From: Verticiella alkaliphila
GTDB taxonomy: Bacteria > Pseudomonadota > Gammaproteobacteria > Burkholderiales > Burkholderiaceae_B
Assembly (NCBI RefSeq): GCF_018904615.1
Contig: NZ_JADCNH010000005.1
Location: forward strand, 62,001 to 126,000
Length of the DNA stretch: 64,000 nt
Reading direction: 5' to 3'
Shown here piece by piece: positions 16,422 to 25,357 of this stretch; the first letter of the stretch is position 1; each line of letters opens with the position of its first letter. The position numbers and the translations under genes were made by a program. Under the pieces are notes generated by a model. It was given only the letters and a program-made list of their open reading frames with translations. It had not been told where the DNA came from and searched no databases.

Positions 16422-18607
16422 GGCGCGGCCTCGTCGGTACTGTGGTCGGTGTCGGTGGCCACCGCAGCAGGCTCGGCTGGAGCAGCATCGTCCAGCAGGT
16501 CATCGGGCAAGGCCGCATCCTGCAAGGCAGGGGAGCTAGTGAAATCCCACCACTGCGTGGCCTCGCTGTAGCTCTGGCGCATGTATCCGGCCAGTTGCTG
16601 CAGATCCGCCGGCATCACTTCATCCGGGTCTGGTGTCGGCAGCGGCATGCGAACCTTCCAAAGCTGGCCGCCTTGCAGCAGCGCGAAGCACTGGCCTTTT
16701 GGCAGGCCGACTACGTGCGATGGCTCGATCATCGGCACGCTGGACATGCTGATGCGGTCCTGGGTGTTCGACGTGAAATCCGTCGCGCCACGGATGTCCG
16801 AGCTGTCGGTCGCCCCTGAGACGATGGTGGTGGTATAGACCTCGACCTTCGGCAACTGCCGCGTCAGCAGTTCGGCGGTGGCCGTCTCGCGCACGCGCAG
16901 CATGAACAGGTTGTTGAAGTTGCCGATCACCTGGCCAGCTTTCGCGCGGTTGCCGATACGGGCCTCGATGTCCGAGAGGGTCTGCGTGTACGCGGTGACT
17001 TGCAGCCCGGCGCCGCCGCCTTTGTTGATAAGCGGCACGAATTCGTCACCCATGAGTTCATTGAATTCATCCGCATGGACGTTGATCGGCACGCGCGCGC
17101 CAGCCGAAGCGTCAGGCAGGCCATCGTCGATCCCGTGCTTGTAGATATGACCCGCGACCGAAACCAGGTCGGAGAACATGGAGTTGCCGACCGCTGCGGC
17201 AACCTCGGCGTCGGACAGCGCGTCCAGTCCCACATAGACGATGGCGCGCTTCCTGATGACTTGCATCCAATCGAAGATCGGGCGCGGGTCGGTCAGGTCG
17301 GAGTAGTTCGGGGCCAGGAGTTGGGCGATCTTGCCGCTGGTGAGCTTTTCCAGCAGCGGCAGCAACGATGCGACGATCTTGTCGAAGTAGGTCTTGTCGT
17401 ACCGAACTGCCGAGCGCAGGCCGTCGAGCACCGGGTCGTAGTTGCGCGCCTGGGAGAGGTACTGCTCCAGCGCGACCACGCGCTTCTCGCGCCCGATCAT
17501 GTTGCGCGGGATGTTCTTCTCGTTGAGCTTGGCCTCGATCTGGACGATCACCTCCCAGGCCTTGGGCTCGGTCTTGGCGAAGTAGTGCTGGGCGTACTCG
17601 ATAAACAGTGCGTCGATGTTGATGACGTGCCGCTGGATCAGCATGTAGTCCGGGCGCTGCCCCAGTTCCACCAAAGCGCGGGCAATGATGTTGACGAAGC
17701 GCCACGCGAACTCCCGGAAGGCCGCGCTGTTGCCTTCACCGGAGAGTTGCCCTGCGATACGGGTGGCGACTTCCGAGATGCGACCGAAGCGTCCTACCGC
17801 GTTGTAGCGGGCGCTGATTTCCGGCCAACCGAGATGGAAGATGTAGAACTCGCCTTCACGGCCTGTGCGCTGGGCTTCGACGTACATCCGCTTCAGGAGA
17901 TCCGCGTCGCCCTTGGGATCGATAACGATCACGACCTCGTGCTCGCCGGCAGCGTTCTTGCGACGGATGTCCTGAGTCACAAACAGCTCGGCCAGCCGCG
18001 TCTTGCCCACGCGCGTCGTGCCCAGCACCAGCGAATGTCCGACGCGCTCACCCAGCGGCAGGCTGACGTCCACCTCGTCGGGTTCGATGCCATGCAGCCG
18101 CGGCAGGCCACCTACAGGTGGCAGCGGGCGCACAGGGTTGAAAGGAACGTCCCAGCCCGTGAGAGCGGAGAGCCGGGACAGCGGGAACGGCGCGAATTCC
18201 AGCCGTTCCTCCAGCCGACGCGCCAGGCGATAGGCCGGTGTCGGCTCCGCGTAGCGGCGAAACTCCGGCCGGTATGTCTGCATGAGCCTATGGGTGTGCT
18301 TCTGCTCCCACAGGAATCCGCGCCCGATGAAAAGCCGCTGCTGGCTGACGGGCACATCCTTGCTTGTCATCACGTAGCGCGGCAGGCGGCGGATGTTGCG
18401 CCTGTAACGCAGGATGACGCGAGCGTCGCGGTAGCGGATCGCGCCGTAGGCGCCGAACGCCAGGGCGCTGCCGACGCCCATGGCAGGGCTCAGCGCGAGC
18501 GACCACGGGGCCACCAGGGACAGAAACGCGGCGCCTGCACACGCTGCGACGGTGTATAGCTCCACCGCTGGGCGTAGCAGAACCTCGATCGGCTGTTTCC
18601 CCGACAT
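16418..18607 (-). CDS. traD: Type IV coupling protein TraD (TIGR03743 type)
   Basis: The 729-aa hexameric ATPase brings the relaxase-DNA complex to the channel. Two N-terminal helices (about 15-55) precede Walker A GTTRVGKT at 196-203; HADEFNELMGDEF near 520 is the Walker B region, followed by TAYTQTLSDIEAR. The length and the acidic tail fit SXT-type TraD. It lies between the TIGR03765 gene and TIGR03747, coupled to the latter by ATGA. Confidence 0.93.
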   Translation of the reverse strand: MSGKQPIEVLLRPAVELYTVAACAGAAFLSLVAPWSLALSPAMGVGSALAFGAYGAIRYRDARVILRYRRNIRRLPRYVMTSKDVPVSQQRLFIGRGFLWEQKHTHRLMQTYRPEFRRYAEPTPAYRLARRLEERLEFAPFPLSRLSALTGWDVPFNPVRPLPPVGGLPRLHGIEPDEVDVSLPLGERVGHSLVLGTTRVGKTRLAELFVTQDIRRKNAAGEHEVVIVIDPKGDADLLKRMYVEAQRTGREGEFYIFHLGWPEISARYNAVGRFGRISEVATRIAGQLSGEGNSAAFREFAWRFVNIIARALVELGQRPDYMLIQRHVINIDALFIEYAQHYFAKTEPKAWEVIVQIEAKLNEKNIPRNMIGREKRVVALEQYLSQARNYDPVLDGLRSAVRYDKTYFDKIVASLLPLLEKLTSGKIAQLLAPNYSDLTDPRPIFDWMQVIRKRAIVYVGLDALSDAEVAAAVGNSMFSDLVSVAGHIYKHGIDDGLPDASAGARVPINVHADEFNELMGDEFVPLINKGGGAGLQVTAYTQTLSDIEARIGNRAKAGQVIGNFNNLFMLRVRETATAELLTRQLPKVEVYTTTIVSGATDSSDIRGATDFTSNTQDRISMSSVPMIEPSHVVGLPKGQCFALLQGGQLWKVRMPLPTPDPDEVMPADLQQLAGYMRQSYSEATQWWDFTSSPALQDAALPDDLLDDAAPAEPAAVATDTDHSTDEAAP

Positions 18608-18611
18608 GGCT

Positions 18612-19150
18612 TCATTGCTCGATGCCGGTGGCCGTGATCAGCGCCGGGTAGTGCCGCAGGCCCAGGCGATCGGCCAGGTCGTCTCCGGCTACGGGCGCGA
18701 GCGGCACGCCCGGCACCAGGGCACGCAGCCGTGCCAGGCCCTGCGCGGTCTCGACATTGACCACCAAGCCGACCGCGCCGCGTTCGCGCAAAGCAATGCC
18801 GCGGCGCTGCAACCAGGCCCGGGAGGCGTCGTCGTCGCCGATGACCACGAACGGCCGCAGGCCGGGCGCTTCGATCACGCGCCGCGCGACGGTGCCAGGC
18901 GTGAGTTTGGCGCTGCGCACCGGCAGCATCGCTGCCTCGTCCGCGGGTGTGGCGGGAACCTGTGGCGTCGGAATGGGCGGCCGGGCCGGGACATCGGCGC
19001 GCGGCTGGAGGTTGAGGGCCTCGTAGTACGGCAGCGCCGACGTGCCACCGCGATCTTCGACCACGATCAGCGGATCGCCGGCACGCGATGCCAGCGGCAG
19101 ACCCGCCAGCAGCACAAGCAGGCCCCGCAGGCCAGATGGGATTTCGTCAT
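18612..19150 (-). CDS. TIGR03765-family ICE protein, with a probable frameshift in the signal peptide
   Basis: The mature part, from DPLIVVEDRGGTSALPYYEALN to the end, is a clear PFL_4695 / TIGR03765 match. No good start exists in that frame. The ATG at 19150 (ATGA overlap with the transglycosylase stop, AGGAG upstream) is one frame off. Adding one base to the CC at 19132-19133 gives MTKSHLGLRGLLVLLAG, a proper leader, and a 179-aa protein of normal size. The domain call is firm; the frameshift is inferred. Confidence 0.75.
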
Positions 19151-19749
19151 GGGGAAGTCTCCTGGCGCGTGGCGAGCACCGCGGCGTTTGGGCGTGCGCC
19201 CTGCACACGCGCGAGATGGCGCGACACGCTGCGCCGGTAGCGGGCGGCGGGCTCGCCGCCCGCAGGACGGTGGTAGCGGCCGATCGCCAACAGCCAGTCT
19301 TCGCCGGACGTGTGCTGCTCCTTCAGGATCTCAGCGGCGATGGCGAGGTTGCGATAAGGGTCCAGCAGGTCGCACGCGCTGGTGAAGCGGTGCTTGTGGT
19401 AACCGAGGTTGATCTGGCCCAGGCCTGCATCGATGCGCGTGTGGGGCGTGGCGCGCATTGCCTGTTGCAAGCCCGAGCAGGCGTCGGCGCGCGTGGCGAA
19501 GCGGCGCGACTGGCCGGCGACATTGAGGGACCACGGCCACGGGACGATGCGCCCGTTGCGCCGAACACCGCTCTCCTGCAAGGCCACGGCGTAGAGTACG
19601 GTCGAGGGGATGCCCGCCCGCTGTGCGGCGAGCTGGTAGGCCGGTGGTGGAACCTCCTGGGCATGGACGGCGCAGGCGCACAGGCCGGTAGCAAGCAGCA
19701 GTGCGCGCAAGAGCTGCGAGACGGAGGTCGCTACGGTTGACGCTGCCAT
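19147..19749 (-). CDS. Lytic transglycosylase (SLT domain) of the transfer system
   Basis: The 200-aa exported enzyme has a signal peptide (to about 30, CAVHAQ) and an SLT fold with the catalytic Glu in ALQESG (about 58) followed by GLGQINLGYHKH and the AIGRYHRPAGG motif. It opens peptidoglycan locally for the mating channel (VirB1-like). It overlaps the TIGR03759 gene by 19 bases and the TIGR03765 start by four. Confidence 0.9.
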   Translation of the reverse strand: MAASTVATSVSQLLRALLLATGLCACAVHAQEVPPPAYQLAAQRAGIPSTVLYAVALQESGVRRNGRIVPWPWSLNVAGQSRRFATRADACSGLQQAMRATPHTRIDAGLGQINLGYHKHRFTSACDLLDPYRNLAIAAEILKEQHTSGEDWLLAIGRYHRPAGGEPAARYRRSVSRHLARVQGARPNAAVLATRQETSP

Positions 19750-20456
19750 TGGCCGTTCACCTCGCGCACAGCCGCGGGCAAGTCACCGGGCAGGCCCAGC
19801 GACAGCCAGCGGCCGCCGTCGTGGTTGAGGGTAATGCTGCCGCTGCGCACGCGCGCCGGGTCGATCTGCGCGCGCTTGGCCCAGTCGCGGATGCGTGCAT
19901 CGTCCTGGCGGCTGCCCACCATATACAGGTCGAACTCGGCACCCGAGGATTGCAGGCGCTGCACGAGCTGCCCACAGGCCGCGCAGCCGTCCTTGACGAA
20001 CACCGCCATTCGGCCGCTGCCGCGCGCGGTGCCGGCGCCCGGCCCGTCGTCGGGCAGGTTCACGCGCTGCATGCCGGGGTTCAGGCGCTGCCAGGCTTCG
20101 TCGTAGGCGCGTTGGTAGGCGAGCAACTTCTCGACGCGGCGTGCCTCGATTTGCACCTGCAGCTCTGCATAGCGCCGCCGTTCTTCGTCGGTGCGTGCCT
20201 CGATGCCTAGGGCAGACAGCGGGTCCAGGTTGGGCGAGTAGATGCCCAGCGGCCCATCCATCAGCTCGCGGTAACGCACCCATTCCTGGGGTTGGAGGCC
20301 CCAGTTGCTTGCTACTCGGTCGTCCAGGACGCGGGCGGCCAGCGGGCGCTCCTGGCTCTGCGCATTGCGGGCGGGAGCCGTGGCTGACTGCTGCGCCCAC
20401 GCGGGCCACTGGACTGAAGCCAGTAGGAGTGCGGAAAGGATGATCGACGGCTTCAT
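19731..20456 (-). CDS. TIGR03759-family ICE protein
   Basis: The 241-aa exported protein starts at 20456 (GGAG upstream; signal peptide ending WPAWAQ). It matches PFL_4693 / TIGR03759: NWGLQPQEWVRYRELMDGPLG in the N-terminal half, and a C-terminal thioredoxin-like part with FVKDGCAACGQL, a CAAC redox-type motif. Probably periplasmic. Confidence 0.87.
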   Translation of the reverse strand: MKPSIILSALLLASVQWPAWAQQSATAPARNAQSQERPLAARVLDDRVASNWGLQPQEWVRYRELMDGPLGIYSPNLDPLSALGIEARTDEERRRYAELQVQIEARRVEKLLAYQRAYDEAWQRLNPGMQRVNLPDDGPGAGTARGSGRMAVFVKDGCAACGQLVQRLQSSGAEFDLYMVGSRQDDARIRDWAKRAQIDPARVRSGSITLNHDGGRWLSLGLPGDLPAAVREVNGQWQRQP

Positions 20457-20470
20457 GTGGTGTGCTCCGA

Positions 20471-21112
20471 TCAGGGAATCGCCACGCGACGGGTCTGGTC
20501 GCCGGCTTGGAACACCGCGGCGCTGCCATCGATTGCCTGCAAGCGCCATGGGCCGACCGCATCACCGGGCAGCAGCACCTGAAGCTGGTCGGGCGTGAAG
20601 TCCCCACTGCTCGGCGCGACGGACACGCTGCGCTGGCCTGCGCGCAGTTCGGCGCCGACGATGCGGAACGGCAATGGCGGCGGTTCAGACTTGGCTGCGG
20701 GCTTGCTCGATGTGCGCGGCTGGACGGGGGCTGCTGCACGCGCGGCGGTCTGGCGCGTCTTGATCTGCTCGATCTCCGCGCGCAGCGCCTGAAGGTCGTC
20801 GGCGGCTGCGTAGCCGCTTAGTGTTTTCTCAACCTGGGAAGCGCGTGCTTCCAGGATTTGGCGGGTGTCTTTGAGGTCCGCCGCCGTTGCGACGGCCGGA
20901 CGCTGCTGGATGGTCTCGATGGCCTCGGCCAGGGCCACCGCCTGCGCTTCGAGGCGTTGCAGACGGGAATCGAGCCGTTCCTGGTCGGCCTGGTCGCTCA
21001 TCGCCTGGTAGCCGAGGGCCACGATGACGCTTAGACCGAGCAGCCAGAGCCAGAGCAGGCTTTGCACCACCACGGCGGCGGTCGGGCGACGCGAAGATTG
21101 CGGAGCGTTCAT
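20471..21112 (-). CDS. Membrane-anchored coiled-coil protein of the pilL operon
   Basis: The 213-aa product has one N-terminal helix (about 14-36), a long heptad-rich region (about 42-130) and a small C-terminal beta domain (about 150-213) resembling a pilus-assembly periplasmic domain. Translation is coupled to pilL by ATGA at 21109-21112. I do not recognise a named family, but a gene of this kind normally follows pilL in PFGI-1-type elements. Confidence 0.75.
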   Translation of the reverse strand: MNAPQSSRRPTAAVVVQSLLWLWLLGLSVIVALGYQAMSDQADQERLDSRLQRLEAQAVALAEAIETIQQRPAVATAADLKDTRQILEARASQVEKTLSGYAAADDLQALRAEIEQIKTRQTAARAAAPVQPRTSSKPAAKSEPPPLPFRIVGAELRAGQRSVSVAPSSGDFTPDQLQVLLPGDAVGPWRLQAIDGSAAVFQAGDQTRRVAIP

Positions 21113-21708
21113 GGCTGGCCTCCTGGAGTGGAAGGCATCAGCGGGAAGGTCTGCACCGCATCGGCGGCGGTCGGTTCGGGCATGGGTTCGGCGGCCACGC
21201 TGTCGCCGGGCCGCTCGAAGCAAATCTGTCGTGCGCGGTCATCCGCGTGCAGTTCCCAGGCCGGACCAGCCAGGGTGAGCAGCGCATCGCGCAAGGTCAT
21301 GGGACCGAGATGCAGGTGCGCCGCCGGGAGTGGCAGCTTATACAGCTCGATCACGGCATGCGCCGTTTGGCACAGGCTGTAGCCGCTGCGCTTGAGCACA
21401 TGCCGCAGCCCATCGCCGACCGTGGCGCGGGCATCCTCGGGCATCGACACGTCGATGGTCTGCAACAGCAGGTCGCGCTGCGCCGCTGTAGGGGCCAGTT
21501 CGACCAGCGTGTAGCGGGCGTAGCGCACGACCGGGATGTACTCGGGCGCTTCGGGTTCGGGCGCGGCCGAGACTTCCTCGATGGTGTCGGGCGCGACCGG
21601 CGCAGTCGTCGTCGCGCAGCCACCGGCCAGCACCGACCAAAGCAGGCCGAGAAATCCCGCCAGCAGGCGGCGTTCGGGATGGTGAAACCAGGGTGGAGAG
21701 GGGCACAT
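21109..21708 (-). CDS. pilL: PilL N-terminal domain protein of ICE type (TIGR03748-like)
   Basis: First gene of the operon running to TIGR03747. The 199-aa protein has an N-terminal lipoprotein signal with LAGGC near residue 30 and the PilL/TIGR03748 core: RYARYTLVELAPTAAQRDLL, VGDGLRHVLKRSGYSLC and LGPMTLRDALLTLAGPAWEL. Probably an outer-membrane lipoprotein of the transfer system. Confidence 0.87.
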   Translation of the reverse strand: MCPSPPWFHHPERRLLAGFLGLLWSVLAGGCATTTAPVAPDTIEEVSAAPEPEAPEYIPVVRYARYTLVELAPTAAQRDLLLQTIDVSMPEDARATVGDGLRHVLKRSGYSLCQTAHAVIELYKLPLPAAHLHLGPMTLRDALLTLAGPAWELHADDRARQICFERPGDSVAAEPMPEPTAADAVQTFPLMPSTPGGQP

Positions 21709-21765
21709 AGCTCGGCGTCCTGAAACATCGAGCCCTCACCATCGCCGCTCGGGCTACGAGCGGCA

Positions 21766-21777
21766 GCAAACAATGCG
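21766..21777 (-). promoter_or_regulatory. Shared tra-operon motif, copy c (CGCATTGTTTGC)
   Basis: The minus strand reads CGCATTGTTTGC 58 nt before the pilL start, followed by a GCCGCTCG/CGAGCGGC hairpin. It is the reference copy for the four motifs in the window. Confidence 0.5.
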
Positions 21778-21815
21778 AACCAGACAGCGCCCGATTTGCC
21801 GGCAGCGCCTTCACC

Positions 21816-21840
21816 AAAGAAAGGCCCCAAGTTGGGGCCT
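21816..21840 (-). terminator. Rho-independent terminator after the 68-aa gene
   Basis: AGGCCCC-aactt-GGGGCCT followed by TTCTTTGG on the minus strand, 16 nt past the stop codon at 21856. It separates the accessory block from the pilL operon. Confidence 0.85.
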
Positions 21841-21855
21841 GTGAAAATGGGTCTC

Positions 21856-22062
21856 TTATTTCTCGTCGTCGATGCCCATGCGCTCACGCATTTCGGCGAG
21901 GAACGCCTCGGGGGCCATCAGACCATAGCGTGCCAGGCGCACAGGGATGTCCTCCGCATCGAGGTTCCCATCTTCGATGCGCTGTCGCAGGAAATCCGCA
22001 ATCTCGGCTTCCAGCTTCCGTTGGGTGTCGATGGCTTCGGACGGTTGGGTGTTGGTATTCAT
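21856..22062 (-). CDS. Small hypothetical ICE protein, 68 aa
   Basis: An acidic helical protein with IADFLRQRIEDGNLDAEDI and a C-terminal GIDDEK. GGAGATTTCC stands directly before the ATG at 22062. It lies in its own unit between two terminators. No known domain recognised. Confidence 0.75.
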   Translation of the reverse strand: MNTNTQPSEAIDTQRKLEAEIADFLRQRIEDGNLDAEDIPVRLARYGLMAPEAFLAEMRERMGIDDEK

Positions 22063-22079
22063 GGAAATCTCCTTGGGAT

Positions 22080-22123
22080 GAAAAAAGCGCAGCCACCTCC
22101 ACGGAGAACGTGGGCGTGGCTGC
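22080..22123 (-). terminator. Strong terminator or attenuator between helicase and the 68-aa gene
   Basis: On the minus strand GCAGCCAC and GTGGCTGC (22116-22123 and 22089-22096 in plus coordinates) enclose CCACG/CGTGG and are followed by GC and six T. It lies 55 nt past the helicase stop and just upstream of the 68-aa gene's ribosome binding site, so it may also attenuate that gene. Confidence 0.85.
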
Positions 22124-22177
22124 AAGGTGGGAACAACAGAAATGCCGGCGGCGCTAGGCCGGCTTGTGGCGTGGGAA

Positions 22178-24457
22178 TCAGGCGGCGACCAGTTGCCGGG
22201 CCAGTGCGACCTCGACGGAATCACCATCCTGGTTCAGGACATCCAGCCCCGATTCGGGTACATCGCCCGAGGTGGACTGCGAGACCATGATCTTCTTGGC
22301 CATCAGTTCGAGGCATGTCATCTGCGAGGAACCGGCGTAGCCGAGATAGATCACGCGCACGGGGTGCTTCTGCCCGATGCGCCAGGAGCGGCGTGCCGCC
22401 TGCTGGAGCGAGTACACGTTGTAGCCCGACTGCATGAACACGATCGTCGGGAACTCCAACAGATCCAGCCCCGTCTTGACCAGCTCGGGGTTGGTGATGA
22501 GCACGTCGATGCCACGGTCCAGTTGCTCGGCGATCCAGTCTTCGCGGCGGCTGGCGTCCACGCTCGCGCGCAGCACCGCCACCTTGAAGCCCTCCTGCTC
22601 CAGCAGCACCTTCAGGCGCGACGTGGTGTCGCGCGTGCCGGTATAGACCGTGTAGGCCAGAACCTTGCGGCCTTGCGCCTTCTCCTCTTTGCAGATGTCG
22701 ATCAGCTCGCGCTCTTTCGGTGTCACCTCGAACTCGTTGAACTGAGCCGGGACGAACGCCAAGGTGTTGCGCGTGCGCGGATGCACCACGGTCTCCGACC
22801 GGAAGCAGCAATCCGGCCAGGCCAGCAGCACGTTGAGGACCACACCCAGCAAGGTCGTATCGCGTCGCGCCAGAGCCTGTTTCAGCTCCGCGGTCAGCCG
22901 ACCCGCCAGATCGCGGTAGGCCGCGGCTTGCGCCGTGTCCATCGCGACTTCGCGGAACTCCTCGTCATACGGCGGCAGGACGTTGCCGCCGATGTCCTTG
23001 AGCTTGAGGAAGATCGTGAACGGCAGGATGCAGCGCAAGACGCCCTTGGGGCCGAAGCCCGGAGCCTTGACCGTGCGCACCGATACCTTGGTGCCCTTGG
23101 CCGTCTTGTGCGCCGTGCCGGTGCTCTCGGAGTAGATGTCCTTCAAGACCCCGTGATCGCGCATGAACGCCATCGCAGCCGAGGTCATGCTGCCGCTCGT
23201 GGTCGGGCGGTAGCCGTCTTCGATCATCCGCCCAGGCAGGGCTCGGAACAGCAGATAGAACAGGTCGTCCCCATAGCCGCCCATCAGCGTGCCAGTCAGC
23301 AGCAAGGTCTTGCGAGCCTTCGCCGCCAGCACGCCCATGGCCTGGCCTTGGGCACTGCCGCCGTTCTTGTACTCATGGGCCTCGTCGGCGATGAGCAGGT
23401 CGAACGTGCCTTGCGGCAGGTACCTCTTGATGAACTCGGACGGTTGGTAGCCGCCCTCGCCGAAGCCGAACTCCATGTTGGCCATCGCGCGTTCCATGCG
23501 CGTGGCCTGACGGTCGGAAAAGACCAGTTCGCCGTTGCCGTCCATGAGGTTGATGAACTCATGCACGTTGTCCCCCAACATCGAGGCAAGGAAACCATCA
23601 CCGAAGCGCTTCATGAGCTTCTGCGCGGTGATTTCCCCGATGGTCGGGATGCGCTTCAAGGCTTTGAGGACGGCCGAGGACTGATCGCTGCCGGACAGGC
23701 TGCGCGGGCGGATCAGCGTCCACAAGGGCGCGGCGCAATGGCTGCACTTCCTGCGGTACTCCTCGGCTTCAAGCGCGACCGGGTTGACCGGCTCGCCGTC
23801 GAGGTCGGTGATGACCGTGCCGCAGTCCGGGCATGCGGCGACGTCGCCGTGGCGGGTGCGTCGCTGGGTGAAGACAGGCTTCCAGTGGAAGCCCATCCGC
23901 ATCCTCACGCGGCCCAGGACGAAGAACTCCTGACCCGTGGGCTGCACACCCAACTGCTCACGCAGCTTGATGAGCTTGACGAGCGTATCCGGCCCGTTAA
24001 GCACCCACACTTTGGCGCCCGCTACCGTCTCCTGGATCTCGCGCCGCCACTTGTAAACAAGGTGCGGCGGCGAAAGAACCAAGGTGCGGCGGTAGCCTTC
24101 GGCGTTGAGCACGGCGGCCGTGGCGATGCCGACGGTCGTCTTGCCGCAGCCCATTTCGCCATTGACGATCGCGGCATGTTCGCCACGGTCAATCAGCAGC
24201 TCGGCGGCGGCATGGACGACTTCGGCCTGGGCCTGGAACAGCTTGCGCTTGAGGCTGGCGACGATGAGCTGGCGATGTGCCTGCGGTTGGCCGGTATAGA
24301 CCGGCGGATTAGCGCTGTTGAGGGCGTCGAGCAGTTCGTCGCCGAACTCGCCGACGAAATCCTGAAGGCTCAGGGTCAGAGGGGAAGATTCCGCATCGAG
24401 CAGTTCGCCCTGTACGGGCGCGGCTTCAGCGGCATTGGTTTCGAGATCGAGGGACAT
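22178..24457 (-). CDS. DEAD/DEAH-box helicase, SNF2-like
   Basis: The 759-aa superfamily 2 ATPase has motif I GEMGCGKTT (100-108), motif II ADEAH (about 370), a CPDC/CSHC zinc-ribbon insertion (about 220-265), and a C-terminal helicase domain ending with QQAARRSWRIGQKHPV, the SNF2 motif VI. ATG 24457 has GGAG 8 bases upstream; a longer frame to 24511 lacks one. It acts on DNA or nucleoprotein, perhaps to remodel host complexes during ICE establishment. It is a usual gene of this ICE class and has its own leader hairpin (24478-24516). Confidence 0.9.
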   Translation of the reverse strand: MSLDLETNAAEAAPVQGELLDAESSPLTLSLQDFVGEFGDELLDALNSANPPVYTGQPQAHRQLIVASLKRKLFQAQAEVVHAAAELLIDRGEHAAIVNGEMGCGKTTVGIATAAVLNAEGYRRTLVLSPPHLVYKWRREIQETVAGAKVWVLNGPDTLVKLIKLREQLGVQPTGQEFFVLGRVRMRMGFHWKPVFTQRRTRHGDVAACPDCGTVITDLDGEPVNPVALEAEEYRRKCSHCAAPLWTLIRPRSLSGSDQSSAVLKALKRIPTIGEITAQKLMKRFGDGFLASMLGDNVHEFINLMDGNGELVFSDRQATRMERAMANMEFGFGEGGYQPSEFIKRYLPQGTFDLLIADEAHEYKNGGSAQGQAMGVLAAKARKTLLLTGTLMGGYGDDLFYLLFRALPGRMIEDGYRPTTSGSMTSAAMAFMRDHGVLKDIYSESTGTAHKTAKGTKVSVRTVKAPGFGPKGVLRCILPFTIFLKLKDIGGNVLPPYDEEFREVAMDTAQAAAYRDLAGRLTAELKQALARRDTTLLGVVLNVLLAWPDCCFRSETVVHPRTRNTLAFVPAQFNEFEVTPKERELIDICKEEKAQGRKVLAYTVYTGTRDTTSRLKVLLEQEGFKVAVLRASVDASRREDWIAEQLDRGIDVLITNPELVKTGLDLLEFPTIVFMQSGYNVYSLQQAARRSWRIGQKHPVRVIYLGYAGSSQMTCLELMAKKIMVSQSTSGDVPESGLDVLNQDGDSVEVALARQLVAA

Positions 24458-24477
24458 GGTGATGCTCCAAAGAAAAT

Positions 24478-24516
24478 GGGGCATGCACCACCCCCAGCGG
24501 GGCAGTGGCATGCCCC
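24478..24516 (-). promoter_or_regulatory. Leader hairpin upstream of the helicase gene
   Basis: GGGGCATGC (24478-24486) and GCATGCCCC (24508-24516) give a nine-pair stem ending 20 nt before the ATG. An alternative CCACC/GGTGG plus CGGGG/CCCCG pairing uses the same bases, so two mutually exclusive folds are possible. Confidence 0.5.
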
Positions 24517-24592
24517 GTGGTGGGAAGTAAATCGGCGCGTGGCCGAAGGTGGTTGAAGGTGCTGGCCTGGATGGCCAGCGGGTGAACCGTGC

Positions 24593-24898
24593 TCAGTCCT
24601 CGGACGGCAGAACGATGACGGTGGCGCGGCGCTCCGCGTCGGTAACGATGCGAATGGCCAGCCCCGGGTGGATCACGTAGTGCGATGCCAGCGAAGCACC
24701 TGATTGAAGTGCGGTGCTGTTGGCCTGCCATTGCTGGACGTTGACGTCGCCCCAGTCACCACGGGTGTGGCGCCTGAAGTACGGGATCGGGTCGAGGCGA
24801 CCCGAGCGGACCAGGCGGTCAATGCCTTTGCTGAAGATAAGCGCCCCGATGGGGAACGCCAGCCTCTGGCAGTAGGTTTCGATGCGATGTGATGCCAT
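24593..24898 (-). CDS. Hypothetical RHxxGDWG-type protein, 101 aa (paralogue of the next gene)
   Basis: The core GRLDPIPYFRRHTRGDWGDV and a late IVTDAERRATVIVLPSED match a small family common on plasmids and ICEs, whose function is unknown. The neighbour at 24988-25308 has the same architecture, so the pair probably arose by duplication. AGGAGGAGC stands before the ATG, behind a GAGCCAC/GTGGCTC hairpin. Confidence 0.8.
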   Translation of the reverse strand: MASHRIETYCQRLAFPIGALIFSKGIDRLVRSGRLDPIPYFRRHTRGDWGDVNVQQWQANSTALQSGASLASHYVIHPGLAIRIVTDAERRATVIVLPSED

Positions 24899-24987
24899 GG
24901 GCTCCTCCTTGAAAGGTTATTGAGCCACGACACCCCTGGCGGAGTGAAGTGGCTCCGTCAGGTGGATGGGATGACGAGGTGGTGCCT

Positions 24988-25308
24988 TCAGATCAGGTCG
25001 CGCTCTTCGGGAAGCTGGACCACCGTGGTCTGGTGGTCTTCGCTGGTCTTCACGATCAGCACCAACTCCGGCGTGATGCGGTACTGGGAGATCATCAGGT
25101 TGTCCTGATCGAGTGCGACATCGTTGGCCTGGCGGGTGGCCTCGTCGATCTCGCCCCAGTCGCCGCGCACGTGGCGCTGTACATAGGACAAGGGATCGAT
25201 GAGACCTCGGCGGGCCAGCCAGTGCACCTTTTCGCTCAACTGCAACGAGGCCGGTGCGAACAAGGGTTGCTTGTGCGGCGCGGGCCGCTGGAACAGACGT
25301 GAGAGCAT
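24988..25308 (-). CDS. Hypothetical RHxxGDWG-type protein, 106 aa (paralogue of the previous gene)
   Basis: It shares with the 101-aa neighbour the block GLIDPLSYVQRHVRGDWGEI and the end with VVQLPEE. The N-terminus (MLSRLFQRPAPHKQP) differs. AAGGAG lies 8 bases before the ATG, preceded by a GGACG/CGTCC hairpin. Function unknown. Confidence 0.8.
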   Translation of the reverse strand: MLSRLFQRPAPHKQPLFAPASLQLSEKVHWLARRGLIDPLSYVQRHVRGDWGEIDEATRQANDVALDQDNLMISQYRITPELVLIVKTSEDHQTTVVQLPEERDLI

Positions 25309-25357
25309 GGTGTTTCTCCTTCGATGAAGTGCAGCAGGACGTCAGGCGTCCGGGGGA

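Noticed and set aside
18612-19208. Start of the TIGR03765 gene at 19208
   Set aside because: The first 35 residues of that frame are Arg-rich and overlap the transglycosylase out of frame; the coupled ATG at 19150 with a corrected signal peptide fits the family better.
22127-24556. An 809-codon open frame on the plus strand opposite the helicase gene
   Set aside because: It is the antisense shadow of a clear SNF2-like helicase; its composition is Arg/His/Gln-rich without any domain, as expected from GC-rich antisense frames.
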